Positions 26,246 to 35,534 of a DNA stretch of 64,000 bases are shown here, piece by piece. Numbering within the stretch: position 1 is the first letter of the stretch; every line of letters starts with the position of its first letter. Source of the DNA: Burkholderiales bacterium (GTDB taxonomy: Bacteria > Pseudomonadota > Gammaproteobacteria > Burkholderiales > Burkholderiaceae_D); assembly GCA_016177875.1 (NCBI GenBank), contig JACOUL010000024.1:22196-86195 (forward strand), read 5' to 3'. Below the pieces are notes generated by a model. The model ran no database searches and had not been told where the DNA came from. It was given only the letters and a program-made list of their open reading frames with translations. The translations under genes were made by a program, and so were the position numbers.

Positions 26246-26520
26246 CGTGAGATTTCCCTGACGGATCGGTTTAGGTTTCATACCGCATCTGTTATCGGCG
26301 CGCAATGTTTCTTGCGCGATTGATCTATGTCTCCCTTCCAACTTTCCTACCTGTCTACACTGCGTCCATCGTTGGTTCGATATGAAGGTATGCAGTAGGC
26401 GCATAGCTCATATCACCACATAAAAGCAGATATGTCTTGCGATAAGGATTAAAACTTTATCGAGCACAAGGCAAATGCTTTCGAGCAGATTATCGAAAAA
26501 CAATTGTAGGGAGGTTGATC

Positions 26521-28095
26521 ATGAACTGTAGGCGTTTTGTCGCCGGTGTCGGCACGTTGGTTCTCGGTGTAATCTTTTTTTTTGCGAGCGACAGTCCGGC
26601 AAATGCACAGACTTTATCGCCGCGTCCCACCATTAGCGCACCCTATGTCAATTGGACCTATGCGCGCAGCTACACCACGCTCGACACTGATTTGAAAGTT
26701 CTTTCCGACCCGGGCATCGGCAGTAATTGGTTCGCTGCGCATCAATTCAGCTTGGCTGATTCGGCGGGTACGCAGCAAAGCGGCGGCTATATCGGTTTGC
26801 AAACCAACATTTCTGCAATAGGGGGACAAAAGGGCATTATGTTCTCGATTTGGAATGCGACCTTAGCTACTGCAGGAACGGGCGCGACTTGCCAGAGATT
26901 CACTACCGAAGGATCGGGGATGCAATGCTATATGGCGTATTCCTGGAGCGCGAATAAGACTTATCGCTTACGCTTGGTGAATGATCGCGGCCTTGCATTT
27001 AAAGCTTACGTGATCGACATGAGCACGGCCACGCCGACGCAAACCTATGTCGGTCAAATCCAAGCGCCGACAGGCGTGGTGGCCTTCGCTAAAACAAGCG
27101 TGCAGTGGATCGAATACTATGGGTCGACACCCGGTACCTGCGCGGCTTATCCGTACATCAAATTATTGTGGTCCAAGCCGAGCGGAGACGATGGCGCGGT
27201 TCTGGCGGATGGACCGACCTATTCGTATGGCAATGGCTATTGCAAAAATGCGTACGTCCAGCTCAACGGCAGTCATCACCAAATGGATCTCGGCAATGTC
27301 GGAAGCAGCTCGCGGGTGAATTTGCTGACCAGTCTTAACAAGTATGTTTATGCAGTCTGGACATCGGAAGGATGCGGCGGCGGCGGCGTCAAGCCGAACG
27401 CGACGGATATCAGCGTTTGCTCCAAGCTGACGCGCGTTGCATTGCCCGGCGGTAAAGTCGCGTTACAAGCGGAAAACGGCTATTACCTCAGCTGTGCCAA
27501 CGGCGGAGGCAGTACTGTCAGCGCAAATAAGCGCGTCGTGACGGCGAACGAAAGCTTCACCGAAACGGCTAGCTTGGGCACAGTGTCTTACAAGAGCACG
27601 CGTGGCTACTACCTCACCGCGGTCAACTATGGCACAGTCGATTTCAAATGCAGCGCCTACTTCCCCGGAAGCACGGAAAAATTCACGCCTATCGTCAACA
27701 AAGCGGTTTCATCGACAGTGACGGTCTCCAGCGAAAGCGCCAATACCGATCAATATGGCGTAAAAGCGGTCGACGGCGCCGTGTTGGGTTATCCCGGCGA
27801 CTATTCAAAAGAATGGGTCACCAATGGCGAAGGCGTAGGCGCCTGGATCAAATTGCAGTGGCCGGCGGCGACGACAGTGAAGCAAGTGATTTTGTATGAC
27901 CGGCCGAATACCAATGATCAGGTGTTGGCAGGCACCTTGTCCTTTAGCGACGGCAGTAGCGTTGCAGTGGGGGCGTTGCCGAATGACGGCAGCGGATTAA
28001 AAGTGGCTTTCACCGCGCGGAGTATTACGTGGATCAAGTTCCGCATCGATCAAGCGAATGGCTTAGTCGGCTTGGCGGAGTTTGAAGCGTATTGA
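26521..28095 (+). CDS. secreted DUF3472-discoidin multidomain protein
   Basis: 524 residues; AGGGAGG lies 6-12 bases before the ATG. A signal peptide (VAGVGTLVLGVIFFFAS..ANAQ) comes first. N-terminal domain (about 30-270) resembles DUF3472 (WFAAHQFSLADSAGTQQSGGY, MFSIWNA). A beta-trefoil-like stretch (about 285-390, KVALQAENGYYLSC, STRGYYLTAVNYG) precedes a C-terminal discoidin/F5-8C-like domain (about 395-524; QWPAATTVKQVILYDRP, WIKFRID). The modules suggest binding of extracellular carbohydrate. Substrate unknown. Confidence 0.78.
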   Translation: MNCRRFVAGVGTLVLGVIFFFASDSPANAQTLSPRPTISAPYVNWTYARSYTTLDTDLKVLSDPGIGSNWFAAHQFSLADSAGTQQSGGYIGLQTNISAIGGQKGIMFSIWNATLATAGTGATCQRFTTEGSGMQCYMAYSWSANKTYRLRLVNDRGLAFKAYVIDMSTATPTQTYVGQIQAPTGVVAFAKTSVQWIEYYGSTPGTCAAYPYIKLLWSKPSGDDGAVLADGPTYSYGNGYCKNAYVQLNGSHHQMDLGNVGSSSRVNLLTSLNKYVYAVWTSEGCGGGGVKPNATDISVCSKLTRVALPGGKVALQAENGYYLSCANGGGSTVSANKRVVTANESFTETASLGTVSYKSTRGYYLTAVNYGTVDFKCSAYFPGSTEKFTPIVNKAVSSTVTVSSESANTDQYGVKAVDGAVLGYPGDYSKEWVTNGEGVGAWIKLQWPAATTVKQVILYDRPNTNDQVLAGTLSFSDGSSVAVGALPNDGSGLKVAFTARSITWIKFRIDQANGLVGLAEFEAY

Positions 28096-28120
28096 AACCG
28101 ATCGCGCCAATTTCTTTTCG

Positions 28121-29320
28121 TTAGCGCAATGTCGAGGAGGCGGAGCATGAAGCTTCCTCTTCGTTTTCTGGATAAGGTAATACGGTTATCAGGCTCGTAA
28201 CACAAAGTCCAAGCATCACCAGCATGAGCGGTGCCGTCGACCGGCCGGCCATGAAGGGGGCCGCTAACTGCGTACCGAGCGCGCCGGCTACCAACACGCC
28301 CAATATCAGCAGCGCTGAGGCGCGTCCCATTTGCGCAGGCGGCACGGCAAGCACTTCACTGAATGTTGCCGGACCGCGTACGGCAAGCGCGGCGCAAAAT
28401 ATGCAGCTAAAAATTGCGGCTGCGGAAAATGACGGAGGTACAAACACACTCAATCCAACCGCGGCAGCGCATAGCAGCGCCTGTGCCCAGGCGCCGGCTT
28501 GAATCGCTCTCGCTGTGCCGAACCGTTTACTGATCGCGCCCGCTTGGCTTGCGACGACAATAAAGGATGCAACGCCGATGATTTGCAGCGTTGAAAAAGC
28601 GGAGGGACCAAGGCCCAAGGCATGAACAGTCAATTGCGGCAAGCTGGCTACATAAGTGATCAAAGCGCCGAAGCTCAATGCGTGACATGCAGCCAGGCGG
28701 CGAAACTTTCTGTTCTTAAAAAGTGTGCCGAAGCTCGCGTCAACCGTTCTGTCCAAACCAGGCAGCTCACGCGGTGTGACGCGTATCACGAAGGGCATGA
28801 CGATAAGCGCCAGCGCAGCCAGAACCCAAAAGATGCCGCGCCAATCCGTATAGGCGAGCAGCACGGTGCCGAGCAGCGGCCCCGCCGCCGGCACCAGCGC
28901 CTCGACCATGCCGATGGCAGCGCTGCCCCGGACCGCATCTTCATCCGACAAGGTTGCCCGCACGACGCTTGGTGCAACCACCATTGCGGCGCCCGCCGCA
29001 ATGCCTTGTACAAAACGCAGCGCCAGCAGCACGTCGATTGATGAGGCCAATGCGCCGCCGATGCTGGTTGCGATCAGCAAGACAATGCCGATCGTGACTG
29101 AGCGGCGCGGGCCGATACGCGTCAATGCCTCCGCCCATAACAATTGCGATGCGGCCAGGCCGGTGAGGAAAATGGCGATGGTCGCTTGCGCAAGCGTTAC
29201 ATCGATGCCTAGCGATGTCTGCAGGTTCGGAACGGCCGGCAGATAAAAATCCATTGCCAGCATGCTTGCGCCGGTAACCAAGGAAAGCGGAAGGACGGTT
29301 TTGATGGAGGCGGACTGCAT
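28121..29320 (-). CDS. MFS multidrug exporter (Bcr/CflA type)
   Basis: 399 residues, start taken at the Met before QSASIKTVLPLSLVTGASM. Twelve hydrophobic segments; typical MFS loop near residue 70-85 (ALTRIGPRRSVTIGIVL) and a DFYLPAVPNLQ motif of Bcr/CflA proteins in the first helix. Family members export bicyclomycin, chloramphenicol or cysteine by proton antiport. The substrate is unknown. The last codons end in Ser-rich SASSTLR. Upstream, on the same strand, is a heme-dependent N-demethylase homologue ending 37 bases before. Confidence 0.88.
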   Translation of the reverse strand: MQSASIKTVLPLSLVTGASMLAMDFYLPAVPNLQTSLGIDVTLAQATIAIFLTGLAASQLLWAEALTRIGPRRSVTIGIVLLIATSIGGALASSIDVLLALRFVQGIAAGAAMVVAPSVVRATLSDEDAVRGSAAIGMVEALVPAAGPLLGTVLLAYTDWRGIFWVLAALALIVMPFVIRVTPRELPGLDRTVDASFGTLFKNRKFRRLAACHALSFGALITYVASLPQLTVHALGLGPSAFSTLQIIGVASFIVVASQAGAISKRFGTARAIQAGAWAQALLCAAAVGLSVFVPPSFSAAAIFSCIFCAALAVRGPATFSEVLAVPPAQMGRASALLILGVLVAGALGTQLAAPFMAGRSTAPLMLVMLGLCVTSLITVLPYPENEEEASCSASSTLR

Positions 29321-29357
29321 GCGTGGCGCGATTTTGTTGGTGAATGTGTCCGGTATT

Positions 29358-30413
29358 CTATGATGCCGGCCGATATCGCTCCAAGAAATCTCGAAATGAG
29401 GGTAAGCTTTCCGCACGATAGTCAAACATCGCCGGCGCAAGATTGTCACTCGCCGTTACCAATGCACGCAGCGCCGCCGGGTTCTTGGCCAGCTCGCTCA
29501 GCTTCCATAAGTAAGTCTTGATGCCGAACACGACCGCGCCGGTTTTCGGCAGTTTGGTAAACGTCTCATGCTCGGAGCGCAGGTAGCCGTGTTCTGCCCA
29601 GTTTTGTGCGGTCAAAGCGGGCAGGGCGTCCGGGAGCGCGTCGGCGTGCAGAAACAACTCACCGGTCATGCGCGGCCCCCAATTGCGCCGCCAGGTACGC
29701 ATGCCAGGTTCCATGCGATCGAAAAATAGATCGACGCGTGACGCAAAATTTTGTACGTAATGCTCAACATGGCCATCGTGAATTTCATACGGGCTTTTGC
29801 CTAAGCGTGCCGCCTTCTCGCTTTTTTGCTTGGCGTTTTTCCATTTTTCAAGCAATTCATTTTGCCCGGCAGGTTGGGATAGTTTGAAATGGCTGCGCAG
29901 CGACCAATCATTCGGAAAGAGGAGCGCTCCCGACTTCAACAAGTAGACTGACTCTTGATTCGGTCCACGCTTTTCCGGCAGCAGCAAGAGCATATCCTCA
30001 CTGGCGAGCAATGCGACTGCAATGAGAGGATCGGCGCCTTTGTCGCCGATATCGATCACGAGTCCAGTGAGAGGCGACGAAACAAAATTGTCCTGCCGCT
30101 GAAAATATTGCGGATAGATCTGCAACAGATAATCCACCATCGTATCGCGCAATTCGATTTCAGCGGCAGTCACGGTTTCATCCGGCAGGCGATCAATAAC
30201 CATCCCTGCCACGGAATTCAGGAGCTCATGGCGGCGCGCGATTTGTGCGGGATAGGTCCGGTCGATGACTAGCCAGTCCATGCCGTCGAGCCACTGGTTG
30301 ATCATCACCGTCTTTGGCACGGCGCTGAAACGTTCCATGTCATCGGTGCGTAGCGTCTTTATTAATTCGGCATCGACGATGCAACGGCCGGTATATATCC
30401 CGCGAATAGACAT
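29358..30413 (-). CDS. heme-dependent oxidative N-demethylase homologue (DUF3445)
   Basis: 351 residues from the ATG at 30413, AAGGA upstream; Met at 30440 possible. Full-length DUF3445 family (PF11927), the heme-dependent oxidative N-demethylase subunit family: LINGLAR-like N-terminus, RRNWGPRMTGELFLHADALPDALP, and a C-terminal LPKTGAVVFGIKTYLWKLSELA. Activity on dimethylamine-like substrates has been shown for one member; others are uncharacterised. No subunit partner genes are adjacent. Next gene downstream is an MFS exporter. Confidence 0.82.
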   Translation of the reverse strand: MSIRGIYTGRCIVDAELIKTLRTDDMERFSAVPKTVMINQWLDGMDWLVIDRTYPAQIARRHELLNSVAGMVIDRLPDETVTAAEIELRDTMVDYLLQIYPQYFQRQDNFVSSPLTGLVIDIGDKGADPLIAVALLASEDMLLLLPEKRGPNQESVYLLKSGALLFPNDWSLRSHFKLSQPAGQNELLEKWKNAKQKSEKAARLGKSPYEIHDGHVEHYVQNFASRVDLFFDRMEPGMRTWRRNWGPRMTGELFLHADALPDALPALTAQNWAEHGYLRSEHETFTKLPKTGAVVFGIKTYLWKLSELAKNPAALRALVTASDNLAPAMFDYRAESLPSFRDFLERYRPAS

Positions 30414-30653
30414 CCTGCATTTTCCTTCTTGCATGTTCAATGAACGGCATGATGCGAGAAGTGTATACCGGTCTTCGCAATGCAGCGCAAAGATGCAAAA
30501 TCATCTACAGCCGGGCGCACATTTCGATACCGCGTATCCCATTCATGGATTTGCGCTTGGGCTAAACGTATAAATGCGGCAGCCCGCAGGCGCTCGCTAA
30601 TGGTTGGCGATGTGCATCAAACGGCGGGCGTGAACTCACTAGAGGAGATCTCC

Positions 30654-31187
30654 GTGAAAAAATCAGCATGCTTGACATTGCGCCGCTTGACTTGGATTCC
30701 CGTGCTGAGCACTGCCGCTTTGCTCTCGGCTTGTTACGTCGTACCGGTTAATCCGCAAACAGGCCAGCCTTACCCGATGCAGCCGCCTGTCAATACGGCA
30801 GTCGTTCCGCCGCCGGTTAACCTCAACGTTATTTTGCAAGCCAAGTTATATCCTTTGAACACGCAAGCCACCAAGGCCGGTGCGCTTATCGCCACCGCAA
30901 GCGATTTCCAAAACGGCCGCGGCGTCTTTGCCGTCAATTTCATGGGGGAGACCTTGCAGGGCGATGCGTCGCGCGTCGGTGCCAACTACCCCTTCGGACG
31001 GATTTATCGCGAAGTGTTGGGTTCGGTTGCCGATGTCGGCAAAGGCGGGCGGCGCGGCATCGCCAATGCGATCGGCCCCAATGGCACCAGCATGCAGTGC
31101 GAATACCAAATGACGTCCAACGATATCGGCACCGGCGTGTGTTTGTTGTCCAACGGCGCCAAGTACCAAATGCACTTCGGCAGCTGA
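30654..31187 (+). CDS. lipoprotein of unknown function
   Basis: 177 residues from a GTG with AGAGGAG upstream. Lipobox STAALLSAC with Cys near residue 25, Pro/Gln-rich linker (PVNPQTGQPYPMQPPV), then a domain with two cysteines (SMQCEYQM..GTGVCLLS) and Gly-rich loops (GKGGRRGIANAIGPNG). No family recognised. It faces away from the N-demethylase gene. A hairpin at 31216-31247 follows. Confidence 0.72.
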   Translation: MKKSACLTLRRLTWIPVLSTAALLSACYVVPVNPQTGQPYPMQPPVNTAVVPPPVNLNVILQAKLYPLNTQATKAGALIATASDFQNGRGVFAVNFMGETLQGDASRVGANYPFGRIYREVLGSVADVGKGGRRGIANAIGPNGTSMQCEYQMTSNDIGTGVCLLSNGAKYQMHFGS

Positions 31188-31215
31188 CTGCCTTAGGACA
31201 TCTTAGGACATAACT

Positions 31216-31247
31216 CCGGCGGGCGTTGTTATTCAGACGCCTGCCGG
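31216..31247 (+). terminator. hairpin downstream of lipoprotein gene
   Basis: CCGGCGGGCGT and ACGCCTGCCGG pair at 10 of 11 positions with a 10-base loop; a direct repeat CTTAGGACAT precedes it. No T-run follows, so this is a weak terminator call. Confidence 0.4.
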
Positions 31248-31317
31248 GCGACTCGGCGCCGGAGCTGATTTACAATGCAGTTTTTAAAATTATTCCGACA
31301 AGTCGAGACAAATTTCC

Positions 31318-32703
31318 ATGACTTACAAACGGCCGCCCGGCCCCATCGCATTTTGGTTTGGATTTCCGATTTTAGGCGAGCTGCTGAAAGATGCGCTCGG
31401 CACGGTTCAGCGGTTTCATGAACAATATGGCGATGTCGTTTACTTCCAAATCGCCAACGAAACTTTCTACTACCTATTTTCTCCGGAATTGATTCGCGAG
31501 GCGCTGCTCGATCATGCCGATGACTTTATTCGCCATCAGCGCACTATCGATGTTTTCACGCAGGTGTACGGCGCCAATGTCTTGACGACCGAAGGCGATG
31601 CCTGGAAGCGTCAGCGTCGAATCTTGATGCCGGGTTTCTTGCCTAAAAAAGTAGCCGGCTATCTTGATTTGATGGTGGCCGCGTCGACCGATAATTTGAG
31701 CGCCTCATTCCGGCAGGCCAAAGGTGAGACGCTCCTGGTGGACGTCGAGAGTTTCACTCGAAAGATCACGGTCGATGTGATTTTGCGCGTGCTATTCAGC
31801 CATAAAGCAAGTGAAGAGGATTCCATCAATGCTTTGGAAGCGACATTGACGCTTGAACATCAAGGCATGCGGGAATTTTATTGGCCGTTTACGCCGCCCG
31901 ATTGGGTTCCCTATCCCGGCAGAACAGAAAAACTCAATGCCAAGGCGACGCTGCAAAATCTTATCAGCGGTCAGATTCAATTGCGGCGAGATCGTCCGCA
32001 AGAGCATGCGGACAAGATCGATTACCTTTCCATGTTGTTGGCGGCCAAAGATGAAGAGGCGCAAGGCACATCGTCTGCGGCAACGCTGACGGTGGAAGAA
32101 ATTCGCGACAATTGCATGGTGATTTTTGCGGCAGGGCACGATACCACGGCAACCGTCTTGACCTGGTGGATTGCGCTGATGGCCGAGCATCGAGACGTTG
32201 CCGACAAAGTCAGGCAAGAGATCGCGGAAGTAGTCGGCGACCGCACGCCGACAGCCGACGATTTGTCGAAGCTCACTTTACTCAATGCGACGCTCAAGGA
32301 AGCGATGCGCTTGTATCCGCCAGCCCCCTTGTTATTTGCGCGCCGGGTTATCTCCGGATTTCAGTTGGGCGAGTGGCATATTCCGAAAGGCGCCAACGTC
32401 AACATCCCGGTGTGGCACGTGCACCACGATGCGCGCTGGTATGCCGATCCGGAAAAATTCCTACCGGAGCGCTTCCTCGCCGGTGCACCGGATATTCCGC
32501 GCGGCGCGTATATGCCGTTCGGCACCGGCCCGCGCGTTTGTATCGGCCAGCATTTCGCCACCATGGAGATGGCGTTGATTGCCGCGCTCTTGTTGCGGGA
32601 ATTTGACTTTGCCTTCAGCGAAGCGCAAGGCATGCCTAAGCCCAAGGTGGATATGGTATTGAAGCCGGAAAAAGCGGTGATGGTAAATTTCATCCGGCGT
32701 TAA
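31318..32703 (+). CDS. cytochrome P450
   Basis: 461 residues. Heme-binding loop FGTGPRVCIGQ with the thiolate Cys408, I-helix oxygen motif AAGHDTTA at 271-278, and K-helix ExxR at E328/R331. The N-terminus (KRPPGPIAFWFGFPILGELL) lacks a membrane anchor, so it is soluble. The best resemblance is to bacterial P450s of the CYP102/CYP4-like fatty-acid group, but the substrate is unknown. No ferredoxin or reductase gene is adjacent, so redox partners lie elsewhere. Confidence 0.95.
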   Translation: MTYKRPPGPIAFWFGFPILGELLKDALGTVQRFHEQYGDVVYFQIANETFYYLFSPELIREALLDHADDFIRHQRTIDVFTQVYGANVLTTEGDAWKRQRRILMPGFLPKKVAGYLDLMVAASTDNLSASFRQAKGETLLVDVESFTRKITVDVILRVLFSHKASEEDSINALEATLTLEHQGMREFYWPFTPPDWVPYPGRTEKLNAKATLQNLISGQIQLRRDRPQEHADKIDYLSMLLAAKDEEAQGTSSAATLTVEEIRDNCMVIFAAGHDTTATVLTWWIALMAEHRDVADKVRQEIAEVVGDRTPTADDLSKLTLLNATLKEAMRLYPPAPLLFARRVISGFQLGEWHIPKGANVNIPVWHVHHDARWYADPEKFLPERFLAGAPDIPRGAYMPFGTGPRVCIGQHFATMEMALIAALLLREFDFAFSEAQGMPKPKVDMVLKPEKAVMVNFIRR

Positions 32704-32787
32704 TCTTCTCCACAATGGCAAAAGCAAGCTCTTGAGACTGGAGAGGCGCAATTCGTTTATTGCAATAAGGAATGTATCTTGCGGGGA

Positions 32788-33129
32788 CTATTTCAAATCA
32801 CAAATGGTGTTGGCAGAGCCGCCGCGTCGTGAAGTGATGCCGATTTTGCGCGGTCCCAGTTTCTTGCCGAAATTTCCCGCCCAAGGGCCGGATTTGAATT
32901 CGATCAGATTAGATTTCGGGTCATACATATAGCTGCCGGGTTTTCCATTGCCGTCGGCATATTGGGAGCTGCCGGTAATTTTGATCTTCAGTTTGCCGGC
33001 GATTCCTCCAGCGGCGGTGCATTGATAATTACCTAGAGTCAGCGGGCCGCCCTGAGCGCTGGCAAGCGGGAAAATGGCAGCCAGAGACAATCCAATGGCG
33101 GCAGCAATCAAAAGGCGATTTTTCTTCAT
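32788..33129 (-). CDS. small secreted protein
   Basis: 113 residues from the Met of a good signal peptide (LLIAAAIGLSLAAIFPLASAQG), AGGA seven bases upstream. Mature part has two cysteines (YQCTAAGG..TICDLK) and Gly/Lys-rich beta-like segments (GKLKIKITGSSQYADGNGKPG). The function is unknown. Convergent with the P450 gene, 84 bases away. Confidence 0.75.
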   Translation of the reverse strand: MKKNRLLIAAAIGLSLAAIFPLASAQGGPLTLGNYQCTAAGGIAGKLKIKITGSSQYADGNGKPGSYMYDPKSNLIEFKSGPWAGNFGKKLGPRKIGITSRRGGSANTICDLK

Positions 33130-33264
33130 AGTGGTTCCTGGGTTTGAGGAATGGGCATGGCAACTCCAATTCTGACAAAAATTTAACTGAGGCGGTAATT
33201 TTTTATGCAAAAGGAAAGACGTAAATCCGTAAAGGGTTTATAGAGGAATTTCTATCGCATTTGA

Positions 33265-33607
33265 AATCTGACACAGCCAAGGCGGGCGATACTGCATGGG
33301 GAGTACGCCGGCCGTTATAATCTCGAGGTAATTCTTCACCGCTGTGATACAAGTGGCGCGGGTTCGAAGTTCAACATAACGTTATCGGGAGTCAGTCCAT
33401 CGGCTCTGCAAGTTTTAACGGGCCAGGCCTATGTGGATTTTCTGGCGCAAATGAAAGTCGGCGGGCGTAAGGTCGTGCCGCCGGAGCAACTGACGGAGTT
33501 TCACTTTGGCGTCGTCCGATACGACTTACACTGCAGCAGCGGCCGATGCCATGATCAAAGCCATCGGAAAATTTGCAAAGTGGTTTCAGAAATATCCGCC
33601 GCAATGA
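33265..33607 (+). pseudogene. frameshifted remnant of an unknown gene
   Basis: A frame open from 33265 reads EYAGRYNLEVILHRCDTSG, then TLSGVSPSALQVLTGQAY and MKVGGRKVVPPEQLTEF. It then continues in the next frame as TLASSDTTYTAAADAMIKAIG and KFAKWFQKYPPQ to a TGA at 33605-33607. Removing one C near 33502 joins the two into one protein. No start codon is visible upstream, so a second lesion or an upstream start is likely. This explains most of the 559-base gap between genes. Could also be a sequencing error. Confidence 0.4.
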
Positions 33608-33687
33608 GAGCGGAACGGTAGAAACTTAAAGCCGGCCGACATTTGTAAGGGAAATACGCCGGAGGAATTTGTAATAGGGGCTTTGTA

Positions 33688-34440
33688 ATGGACAAAACCG
33701 AAATTCCTATGAAAGCCATATTGACCGGCCACTCTCGGGGCTTAGGTGCCGCTATTGCGGCCGAGCTGCTGAAGCGCGATATCGAGATGCTAGGCTTGGC
33801 GCGCAGAAGCAATCCCGATCTCGCGCGTCAATTTCCCGGGCTTCTACAAGAGGTGCAGATTGATCTTGCCGATACTGCGGCGCTTGAACGCTGGTTGGGT
33901 GAAGACGTTTTACAACGCTTCATTGCTGGTGGCGGGACCGTGCTGCTGATTAATAATGCCGGCACCGTGCAGCCGGTCGGGCCTTTGCCATTGCAAGCCC
34001 CGGCGGCCGTTGCCCAAGCGATCGGTTTGAATGTTGCTGCCCCCATGATGCTGGCAAGTGCCGTAGCGACTGCCGCAGGTAGTGCGTCGGACATTCGTAT
34101 CCTGCATGTATCCAGCGGGGCGGGACGAAGTGCGTACGCCGGTTGGAGCGTCTATTGCGCCACCAAAGCGGCGCTCGATGTGCACGCGCGTTCGGTGGCC
34201 TTGGATCATACTCGCGGCGTGCGCATCTGCAGTTTAGCGCCGGGGATTATCGATACCGACATGCAAGCGGAGATACGCGCGACGTCGCTGGAACAGTTTC
34301 CGATGCGTGAACGGTTCGAGACTTTAAAGCGCGACGGTCAGCTCGTGAATCCGCATGACTGCGCCAAACAGCTCGTCGACTACTTATTAAGTCCGAACTT
34401 CGGTAACGAGCCGGTAGCCGATTTGCGTGTATCGGCTTGA
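33688..34440 (+). CDS. SDR-family oxidoreductase
   Basis: 250 residues. Rossmann SDR: cofactor loop TGHSRGLGAAIA (TGxxxGxG, with S at the second position giving TGHSRGLG), NNAGT at about 87-91, and catalytic VSS..(13).YCATKAAL (YxxxK). The C-terminus (FGNEPVADLRVSA) is normal. The sequence resembles sepiapterin-reductase-type SDRs. Start ATG 33688 has AGGGG upstream; 33709 is possible. Convergent with the nhaR-like gene with only 4 bases between stops. Confidence 0.93.
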   Translation: MDKTEIPMKAILTGHSRGLGAAIAAELLKRDIEMLGLARRSNPDLARQFPGLLQEVQIDLADTAALERWLGEDVLQRFIAGGGTVLLINNAGTVQPVGPLPLQAPAAVAQAIGLNVAAPMMLASAVATAAGSASDIRILHVSSGAGRSAYAGWSVYCATKAALDVHARSVALDHTRGVRICSLAPGIIDTDMQAEIRATSLEQFPMRERFETLKRDGQLVNPHDCAKQLVDYLLSPNFGNEPVADLRVSA

Positions 34441-34444
34441 TAGC

Positions 34445-35389
34445 TCATCTTTTCGACTTCCGTGAATTGGCAGTACGACGTTGCCGTGCATGTGGGCCGA
34501 AGGTTTCGAAACGCGCGGTATCGCTGATCGCGACGATCGCCGGATGCGTAAGGCGACGCTCGGTAGTGATGGCAAACAATTGCTCATGAACCGCGTCTAT
34601 AAGACCGACTTCAATCACTTGATGTTGTTTGCACACGTGTTCAGATATGGCGCGCGGGGCGACAAACAAGCCGGCGCCGGCTTGGCCGAACGCTTGAAGC
34701 AGCGCGCTATCGTCAAATTCTCCGATGATGTGCGGCTGCAATCCATGCGTGCTAAACCATTGTTCGAGACGAGGGCGAATCATCACATCTGCTCCTGGCA
34801 GAAGGAAAGGCGCTCCGTGCAGCGAGGCCGGAAACTCGCCCTTTAATTTGCGGACCAGATCCGGCTTGCCGAAGACCGTTAGCTCGCTTTCGCCGAGCAA
34901 GTGGCTGTAGCCGCGCACGTTAAGGTTGCTTGGCATGGGGCGGTCGGCAATGACCAAGTCCAGGCGGTGCACGGCAAGTTCTGCCAATAGGGAATTAAGC
35001 CGGCCTTCCCGGCAAACCAAGCGAATCGGCTCAGGCAGGGAAAGCGCCGGCTCTACCAAGCGATAAGCAATCATCTTGGGGACCGAATCGGCAATGCCGA
35101 CAAAAAAAGGCGTGCTTATTCGGGCCGCTTGATCGCGCACGACCTCAAGTAGTTCGTCGCCAAGGGAAAATATCTGTTCGGCGTAAGTGAGGATGCGGCG
35201 GCCGGCATCCGTCAGTTCCAATCCGCGGCCGGCACGCCGGAATAGCTCCACCCCCAAATTTTCTTCCAATTCACGCAATTGACCGCTGATCGATTGCGGC
35301 GTGAGATGCAATTGCTCGCCGGCGCGCGCGATTGCTCCGGACTTGGCAACCACCCAGAAATAACGCAAGTGCTTATAGTTAAGTGCCAT
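34445..35389 (-). CDS. nhaR: LysR-family regulator, NhaR-like
   Basis: 314 residues. LysR N-terminal HTH (NYKHLRYFWVVAKSGAIARAGEQLHLTPQSISGQLRELEENLG is the helix region, residues 3-46) of the NhaR subgroup, marked by YFWVVAK and LTPQSISGQL. The effector domain has the NhaR-like GEFDDSALLQAFG and ISEHVCKQHQVIEVG segments. NhaR activates nhaA and osmC under Na+ stress in E. coli. No nhaA is present here, so the target is unclear. Start at the ATG 35389; divergent from htpX. Confidence 0.85.
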   Translation of the reverse strand: MALNYKHLRYFWVVAKSGAIARAGEQLHLTPQSISGQLRELEENLGVELFRRAGRGLELTDAGRRILTYAEQIFSLGDELLEVVRDQAARISTPFFVGIADSVPKMIAYRLVEPALSLPEPIRLVCREGRLNSLLAELAVHRLDLVIADRPMPSNLNVRGYSHLLGESELTVFGKPDLVRKLKGEFPASLHGAPFLLPGADVMIRPRLEQWFSTHGLQPHIIGEFDDSALLQAFGQAGAGLFVAPRAISEHVCKQHQVIEVGLIDAVHEQLFAITTERRLTHPAIVAISDTARFETFGPHARQRRTANSRKSKR

Positions 35390-35409
35390 GTGCAAATCAT
35401 CCAAAAAAA

Positions 35410-35433
35410 CGAATATTTAATAAAGTATATTCG
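35410..35433. promoter_or_regulatory. probable LysR-type operator
   Basis: Dyad CGAATAT-N10-ATATTCG lies in the AT-rich region between the divergent nhaR and htpX genes; the T-N11-A arrangement expected for LysR proteins fits. Confidence 0.4.
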
Positions 35434-35534
35434 ATTTGTTCGATTGATTGTCTTCGACTAAACTGATTTGTGCCGATGTCCCGCTTGTATTCGGGAAGTT
35501 GGATTTTGAAAATTCTCAGGGAAGCGACTACACC

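Noticed and set aside
26204..26404. Minus-strand small gene
   Set aside because: Overlaps a terminator hairpin of the other strand and shows no ribosome site or family.
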